A stretch of DNA of 64,000 nucleotides from Plicaturopsis crispa FD-325 SS-3 (Eukaryota; Basidiomycota; Agaricomycetes; Amylocorticiales; Amylocorticiaceae): the NCBI GenBank assembly GCA_000827205.1, contig KN832569.1:605165-669164 (forward strand), written 5' to 3'. Shown piece after piece: positions 54,918 to 64,000 of this stretch; positions within the stretch are counted from its first letter, which is position 1; each line of letters begins with the position of its first letter. The position numbers and the translations under genes were made by a program. The notes beneath the pieces are model-generated. The model was not told the DNA's origin and searched no databases. It saw nothing but the letters and a program-made list of their open reading frames with translations.

Positions 54918-57181
54918 TGTGTAGAATGGGCGGGACGAGGATAAGTTGTTCGTGCGAGGAGGTATAATGGACGGGGATGGGATAAAACTGGGTGGCTTTT
55001 CAATGTGTCCTAAAATACGGTGGGCCCTCGCCCTTTACGTTGGATCGGGAAAGGCTACGCTCTGCGCCGTGCTACTCCTTCGCTTCTAATCGTCGTATGT
55101 TAGCATTTCTGAGACGTGAGGCGGTGCAGCGAGCCAATTGTAGGAGAAATAACTCACATTCCGTAGTAAGCGTCTCACGGTGAGGATGGGGTGAGACCCG
55201 GGATAGCAAGATTACTTGCAGGTGACGCAAAGCATCCCACGGCATTGCGAATTCCACGGGACGTGCTGTGCTTCAGCGAAGCTGTAACCTGTCTCAGCAC
55301 GGTCATTCTGGATAGTTTCTGGACGGTTTGCCGCCCAAAGGCAAATCCGTTCGAAGGTGATTACCGACGTGATGAGCCTTCTGCGGGCTGTCTGCGCTGA
55401 AAAAGAGTGCTCAGTGATGTCGAGCCGGATACAGAGGTCAACCAGCGGGTGCGTCGGATATGTTTTGCTGCAACAGGCGATGAGGTTACCACTAGGCTAA
55501 CTTGAGGCTAATAGCAGAAGCCGGTATGTGAATCGCGAGAAGCCGTCGTGGGAGAGTTGCCGAGAAGCCGAGTGAATGATTTCCTCTTGCCCTCTGGACG
55601 CCGGTGCTCTCATTGTCGACATACGCTGACCAAAACTGCACATATGCCGCGCATGGAGGTGTGCCACGGGCAATAGGGCAGTCCCACAGGGTGTGGGACA
55701 CCTCCGACCTGTCGCTGATCGACCGCTATCGCTGTGACGTATCTGAGGACAATCAGCCACTAGCGAAGGCAGGCCAGAGGAACTTAGAGGCGACACATAT
55801 GAAAACTCAATGGGTCGTCGATGCATATGAAGAGAATACACGCCAATGCGTACCAATAGCTGCCCTTGCAGGGCAGAAGAAACATGTACATCCGATGTTT
55901 GTGTGCCCGTATCGTGAATGCATTCTCTGACAAGTGGCTACGAGGGAGTTTTAAGGCTAGGTAGTCAGTATACGGAAGCTATACATATAATCAGGCCACT
56001 CACATTTATGCATTTCACTGGGGTAGCACGCCTTCGAAATCATTCCCTTCAAGATCGCACAGACCTCATGCACGACCTTTTCTATGAAAATGATTAACCA
56101 AATCACCTACTTTGTTGGCAGTCGTCCACGTTTTCGAGGATGTTGCAACTGATTCCTCCCGAAGCAGGCTTGAGCAGCCACTGGCCACTGCGTAGATGAA
56201 GCCGGTATTCAAAAACCACGATCAACCATCGGTATCTCATATGACACGGAGGTAAATTGGGTTGTGGTGCAAGCCGTAGAATCTGAGTACATGGACGACG
56301 TGTAGGAAACTTGGAGACCGACTCTTTTAGCGTTGAACCTTGCCGCCTGCGCTTTCCCAATACTTCTGATCAATATCCAGTGAGCAACTTGAAGTCTGAA
56401 TCCCCGTCCAGGACATGGCACGACACGCACCTTATATCATTTGGTCCCGTACGAATCTGACTCCGTCGAACCGCGGTACAATCGAACGGTCAAAGTGGCG
56501 TAGCCCCGTGCACATGCTAGCGCATCCTCTGCATCTATCACATCCATCCGGTCTATCAGAATCTGTGCTGCGTTCTGAGAGGTACATCGGAAAGTCCTGA
56601 GAAAGTCCTGGCCCCAGGGTAGCGAGTCGAGTCAGTCGACGACGGCGAGAGCCGAGCACGACGCCGCGCGACACCGTTGGAGAGACAAAGTAGCAGACCA
56701 GGAGCAAGCGGTATCCGTACGCATCACCACGCCCTCTGCGTCGTGTCGTGCATCGTGCAGCGCGTAAGTGCCGCCTCATGTAAAACGCATGCCCGTCGTC
56801 GTGTTTTCTCGTTCCTCCTCGTTCAAAAAAGGCAAATGCACAATGCGAAATTCAAAGTCCGCCGCTGTCCGATACTTCTTCGTAACGGCATCGAAAAAAA
56901 TCACAAAATGTCCCAATCTGCATCGCGGCGGGTTTGTATTTTCTTGTAATTCGCCTGCACGGTTACTTACCTCTCGCAGGAACAGCGTATGTGTCGTGGC
57001 GACCGTCATGGGCGGCTGTTTGTTTTTCTAGGTCGTTGTAGCCGTTGCGTACTTTGACAGCTGTGGGCTCTCGGGCTATGTTCCCTCAATATAACCAACT
57101 CTTTGTCTGCTTTCATCTTGGTGCGTTTGAACTGACAAGTGCGCCACGTTTTTATGATGGAAAGATTCTGGAATACGCCGC
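54918..57181. other. Long gene-poor tract
   Basis: About 2.3 kb with no supported gene. A minus-strand stretch near 55600-55720 (SHTLWDCPIARG) faintly resembles the C-terminal zinc motif of LINE-type reverse transcriptases, but stops interrupt it and no catalytic motif is present. The right end is the promoter of the HMG-box gene. Confidence 0.4.
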
Positions 57182-57187
57182 TATAAA
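57182..57187 (+). promoter_or_regulatory. TATA box of the HMG-box gene
   Basis: TATAAA 119 bases upstream of the ATG at 57306, followed by a CT-rich leader. Confidence 0.5.
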
Positions 57188-57305
57188 GACAGCCATATCA
57201 CCTTTCTTCCCCCCCTTTGCCGTCTTCGTCGAGCGCTTGCCCAACTCGTCTTGTTGAAGCAGCGTCTACAGACTTGGATACTTACCTCCCCCGGGCTCAG
57301 CAGAA

Positions 57306-58596
57306 ATGCCATCGAGCGCGTCGGCGCCAGGATCGCCGCAGGAGCATACTCCACCCCTTTCTTCCCCCTCCTCATCGCCATCGCCCCCGCTTTCCCCCAC
57401 CTCCCTCGTGTCCCCCGCCGCGCTGCCCATCCCCGGGCTCGCCGCGCAGATCGAGGACCAGAACGCGCCCAAGAAGAAGTCGCACGCGAAGAAACAGCCC
57501 GCGGGACACGTCCCCCGCCCGCGCAACGCGTTCATCATGTTCCGCTGCGACTTTGTCTCGCAGAAGAAGGTCCCGAAGGAAGTCGAGAACAACCACCGCA
57601 ACATCTCGCGCATCGCGGGGCAGGTGTGGCGCGGCCTCACGCCCGACGAGCGCAGGCCCTGGGTGGACCTCGCCGCCGCCGCGAAGGTCGAGCACGATCG
57701 ACACTACCCGCAGTACAAGTTCTTTCCGAAGGGCCGCAAGAGGGCCAAGACGGCGCGTAGGAGACGCCTGTCGACCGCGATGGATAGGCACGTGTCGGAG
57801 GAGCTCGTAGAAAGAATGGTGGAGGAGACGGAGAGCGGCGAGGACGGGGAGAGTGGCGGGCTGCGCGAGCATTACGCCATCGATGGGTCATTCTACCCGC
57901 CGCCAATGATCACGCCTGGGATCCCTCACCGCCGGTCGTCGTCGTGTCCTCCCCCAAACTCAATTCCTGTACTCCATGCAGAGTGCGAGCCCAACTTCGC
58001 GTACTACCAGAGCAACGACGACCTTGCAGGACGCCGCCCGAGCAAGTTTACCAATTACCGGACAGCGCCGAAATACTACACTGGCACACGCGGTCCCGGT
58101 CTGCCTTCTGACGACGCATGGGGCGACTTCTCTCAACATGCGATTAGATGGGACGATGCGCAAGCGCTGTACAACCCGTCGTCTGCAACCGGGGTGAGCG
58201 GTTCTCTTCTGCGACTTTCTGAAACGTATGCTAACGCAGCTCTAGCTCGATATCGGGAACCTCTCGATTACCCCCGATACCTCTTTGTTCCAGAATGCGG
58301 ACCCGTTCTCGGGGCCACTGAAAACGAGCAGCCCGTTGGCGCAGGCGATCCCGCCCACATCGTCCGCATCGTGGGCCGGTGTATACGGCCCGCAGGAGCA
58401 GGAGGGCGCGTCTTATCCGTCGGTGGACCCCGCGTGGATGTATACCCAGCATATGCCACAGGCGGACTTGGACGGCGGACCCATGCGGGCGGAGACGTCG
58501 TACGGCGGCGAAGATTGGCGGCAGGTCGGGCGATCCGGCGCTTGGAGCCCGCTCGACTCTTTCCACGATGATAACTCGCCGTCGATGAGCTCTTGA
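57306..58596 (+). CDS. HMG-box (MATA_HMG type) transcription factor
   Basis: Exons 57306-58193 and 58246-58596 give 412 aa. After a Ser/Pro-rich N-terminus and a basic stretch (KKKSHAKKQPAG), residues ~77-150 form a sequence-specific HMG box of the Ste11/MATA type: VPRPRNAFIMFRCDF, NISRIAGQVWRGLTPDERRPW, and the box end HDRHYPQYKFFPKGRKR. PRPRNAF is the minor-groove wedge region. The rest is low-complexity with Tyr/Ser/Pro-rich activation-like sequence. Family members regulate mating, dikaryon and fruiting programmes. In Agaricomycetes the mating-type genes themselves are homeodomain and pheromone-receptor genes, and none lie here, so this is not a MAT gene by context. DNA binding is confident; the target programme is inferred. 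Confidence 0.9.
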
Positions 58597-58994
58597 TGCG
58601 TCTTTTCCGCTCTACCCACGTACATGCATACTCACTCTCATATCTCTTCGTGCACATATATCCCCACCCCCACATACATCCAACTCCTCACGGACATTAT
58701 GCGCTACCATTACATTCTGGATCTCTCATCTCCCCTCCCCTACCTTGTTATAATACCACATTGCCACCAGCGTGTATACAGCTAGATGTTGTGTGTAGTG
58801 CTAGTACTCTCTCTTGGGCAATTCGATGTATCATTTTCGATTGAGGTTTTGGCTTTGGAAGTGGTGCAAGACGAGCACGCGCAAACTGCCACAATACATC
58901 GGGATGGTCTTGCGCACTGGAACGAGCTTTCGCAAACAGATACATAAAGGATACATTGCATTTTTAGTCATCCACATACTCGCACAACATGCCC
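58597..58994. other. Intergenic between convergent genes
   Basis: About 400 bases with the 3' flanks of the HMG-box gene and the SPE3-LYS9 fusion. Nothing else seen. Confidence 0.4.
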
Positions 58995-61605
<2,611 letters not shown>

Positions 61606-64000
61606 TTTTGTAAAGGAGAGAAGGTAAGAGACAGAGTCTGCAATATCGCGGCGAGTCAGAGAGAAAAAAATGATCGCTTAGATTTCATAGATCGCACTTA
61701 CTCAAGATCGCGTAGATAGATCAAGCGGCGTGTTTGCGATTTTTGGTTACAACAACGCGTCGTCGACTCGTATCTTCCTACTGTATGGTACGATCGTAGT
61801 GGTTGAAAGCAAGGAGTGCTACGAGTCCTGCAGTCTGTACCCCGTGATCTAGACTTGCAACCCCACGTCCCATTCAGTCCCGCAGCGCACACCAAGCGCG
61901 CACACCCTCTAGATCTGTCCGTCTCTAGCCACTACGCTCGACGACATCTCGACCTAACCCTCGCCACGTCTCGTCCGTCGTCCGCGGTGCCGCCTGGCTC
62001 TGTTTCGGTGTACCGCTCTCCCTCCTCATTCTCCTACCCGGTGCTTGGGCTACCTGCGCTCCTCGAGGACTCTGGATCTGTCTTGCCGACTCGTACGCCC
62101 TCTCCTTTTGCACGCATCCTGTGTCACCGTGTGCTTATCTTTCACTTTGATAGATTCTTTCTTCCCTTTAGCGAGCCTCGAAGTAGGAAATTTACGTGGT
62201 GAATGAAGATACGGCACGCTGATTCTGGGTCCGCGAGGGAACACTCTGGATACAGTGAGCTCGTACTTCCCTTCCTTTCAATTCCGCGCCCCGCCTTGTA
62301 CCCTCTCTCCACCTCCAGCCTAAGCGCGCTTCCGATGCACATAGATCTCTCGAGCTCTCCCTCGACATGTCCTGTGCTTCGGTTTTTTTAGTGCCGCAAT
62401 GGCTGGAGCTCGTCTTGGGGTGCACGGCAGCGGCTGCCTTTGTCGCGACTCGGTGTACTGAGACGACGGTGACTGCATACCGCACCACGTTCGCTAGGTT
62501 GCCAACTGAGATGCGTAGACGATCTGGGGTGCATAAACGAGATTCCATTCATGTAGCTACGTACAGAGGAGAAGAAACCCGGTCGAAAAAGTCGAGCAAG
62601 GTCTGATTATTCAAGTATCCTTACAAAACGGTGAGCTACCGCACCCCTCGCGTCCCACCTACTACCTGTATCATCTCCGAACGTGAACGCCCCGGTGTGA
62701 ATCCTCTGGGACGCGCTGGCGTGAAAACGAACATGTCAGCCTGAGCAATGTCAAATCCCATCGAGTTTCAGTGGCATGTCACCACCAAAATGCGCTCCCG
62801 CAGACGAACGCACCCGTTTCCTGCCTTGAATCTTCGTGTGCGGAGTACCCTCCACCAGAAAATTATGCCCGCACCGGGACAAAAAAGAAATAATTGTCAC
62901 TGCAATCGGTCAATTCTCACCGTGACCTCCCGCACGAAATCGACCCGCGCGCAAGGAATACGCGGTCTCTTCCGGCCAAAACAGCAACGAGCGGTGTCAT
63001 AAAGCGATCCCCCACACTGCGAGACCCATCAAGAAAATCGAAAAAATGGACGGATTTCCGCCGCCGTTTCGACAAGCCTCTCGCAGCGCGCTCGTCCGCC
63101 CGCCTGAAAACAGCGGAGGACGGCGGTGTGCGAGTCGTCCCCACCACACGCCAGGTACCTCCTTGAGCTTTGAAAAACCAAACCTCCGCAACAACGCGGA
63201 AAAAAAGGATAACGCAGTCGGCGCGCCACGATGCACGCAGCGGACCACTTCAAACAGTGCACGTACACCCACCACGCTATATGAGAGCAATTTGAATGCC
63301 CGCAGGACAGATGACCAATATGGAGGGCGGCGGCGGACATTTAGGACACTGCGAAAATCAGTCCCCCTCAGCCGCAGCGAGTGCGCACGACACCAGAGAG
63401 GGCAGGACGCCTCTCCCAACCGATCGTGTGCATTTCCCACCCGATAGGAGGGTTGTACCGCCCTGCGGGAACAGTTTCGCAAAGATTCGAAAAAGGGCCT
63501 CTAGGTGCATCGCTCGCGTGAGCATAACTGGGGAGCACTCACCGGTTCAAGGGATGCCTATCGTGTACGCGTAGACCGAGGCGACGAGAGATACGGGCGC
63601 AGGAAGGGGTGGGCCCGGTCAACGTCGCTGCACGTCATTAGATGTCTACAATAGAGGTAAAATCCCGATGTTATTATCCATAGCAATCGCACGATGGCTG
63701 CAGCACTTACGGATGCTCGTGAAGGTTAGGACACTTCCTGAGAAACGTCGTGAGCACCGACGACAGTGAGCCTCGGTGGCAACACAGCATTTCCGACGGG
63801 ACTGAGAGGGATCTGGGGAAACTAAGCGGCACGCGTCAGCCGTGGATATACGGTACGCCAGCGCACTCACGGCATCCGCAACACGAGCACTTCAACACAC
63901 AATAATTCTCGTTATGTTCGAGGCACAGCGCCTCCATCGATGAGAGCGCCAGCGACGGCTACAGCTAGCCTCCGTGGCAGCACAATGTTGGCGGAGGAAT
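61606..64000. other. Right-end tract without a supported gene
   Basis: 2.4 kb upstream of the SPE3-LYS9 fusion. Overlapping frames on both strands (for example 61816-62202 plus, 62997-63482 minus) are Arg/Ser/Pro-rich, domain-free and typical of GC-rich chance frames. Near 63755-63792 and 63955-63990 a similar ~32-base segment occurs twice in direct orientation, which may be a small local duplication. Confidence 0.4.

Noticed and set aside
55600-55720. Reverse-transcriptase-like C-terminal motif SHTLWDCP on the minus strand
   Set aside because: Single weak motif, interrupted frame, no catalytic FADD/YADD or endonuclease motifs nearby.
57306-58596. Possible mating-type locus because of the MATA-type HMG box
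   Set aside because: Agaricomycete MAT loci carry homeodomain or pheromone/receptor genes; none are present here.
62997-63482. 161-codon minus-strand frame near the right edge
   Set aside because: Overlaps other frames on both strands, Arg-rich, no domain or start context.

Overview
This is a GC-rich nuclear segment of a filamentous basidiomycete, most likely an Agaricomycete of Polyporales type. The evidence is: genes split by many 50-65 nt introns with GTGCGT/GTACGT donors and CTNAC-type branch sites; a fused spermidine synthase-saccharopine dehydrogenase gene, known from basidiomycetes; FunK1-type kinases; divergent F-box families; and small secreted proteins. I see no bacterial, viral or organellar sequence. 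Exon boundaries were worked out by hand from reading frame, splice signals and family or paralogue alignment. Most sum to an intact reading frame.

Layout: a Prm10/ThrE-type membrane protein, open to the left edge (1-3977); two convergent paralogous secreted PLC-like phosphodiesterases (5119-7741); a many-exon EF-hand protein (8694-11940); a gene-poor stretch and an initiator tRNA-Met (13628-13699); TFIIIB subunit BRF1 (13976-16264); two divergent paralogous F-box proteins (16439-20361); a secreted protein with a CBM19-like tail (21392-22710); an NCS1 nucleobase transporter (23169-25249); two convergent paralogous MYND-finger proteins (26056-28457); farnesyltransferase beta (28733-30535); an F-box-like protein (30887-32099).

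The second half holds a FunK1 kinase remnant (about 33240-33386), a 1.2 kaa acidic/Pro-rich protein with WDDDF-type repeats resembling Byr4/Bfa1 cytokinesis regulators (33680-37384), a complete FunK1 kinase (38045-40243), a HUT1-type UDP-galactose transporter (40689-42099), two tandem orphan Pro/Ser-rich proteins whose promoters are better conserved than their coding regions (42665-45118), a sugar/quinate-type MFS transporter (45636-47756), a nest of inverted repeats around a broken RecQ-like helicase (about 49024-51726), a BTB protein (52360-53594), a GPI-anchored cupredoxin-like protein (53915-54917), a long gene-poor tract, a MATA-type HMG-box transcription factor (57306-58596) and the SPE3-LYS9 fusion (58995-61605). 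The last 2.4 kb has no gene I can support.

The genes are mostly independent housekeeping and accessory functions, not a cluster. The clearest theme is local duplication: PLC-like, F-box and MYND pairs are all inverted neighbours, and the Pro-rich pair is a direct tandem. The most notable single features are a 5-nt micro-exon needed to splice one PLC-like gene, the conserved-promoter/diverged-protein tandem pair, and the nested inverted repeats around the helicase fragment.
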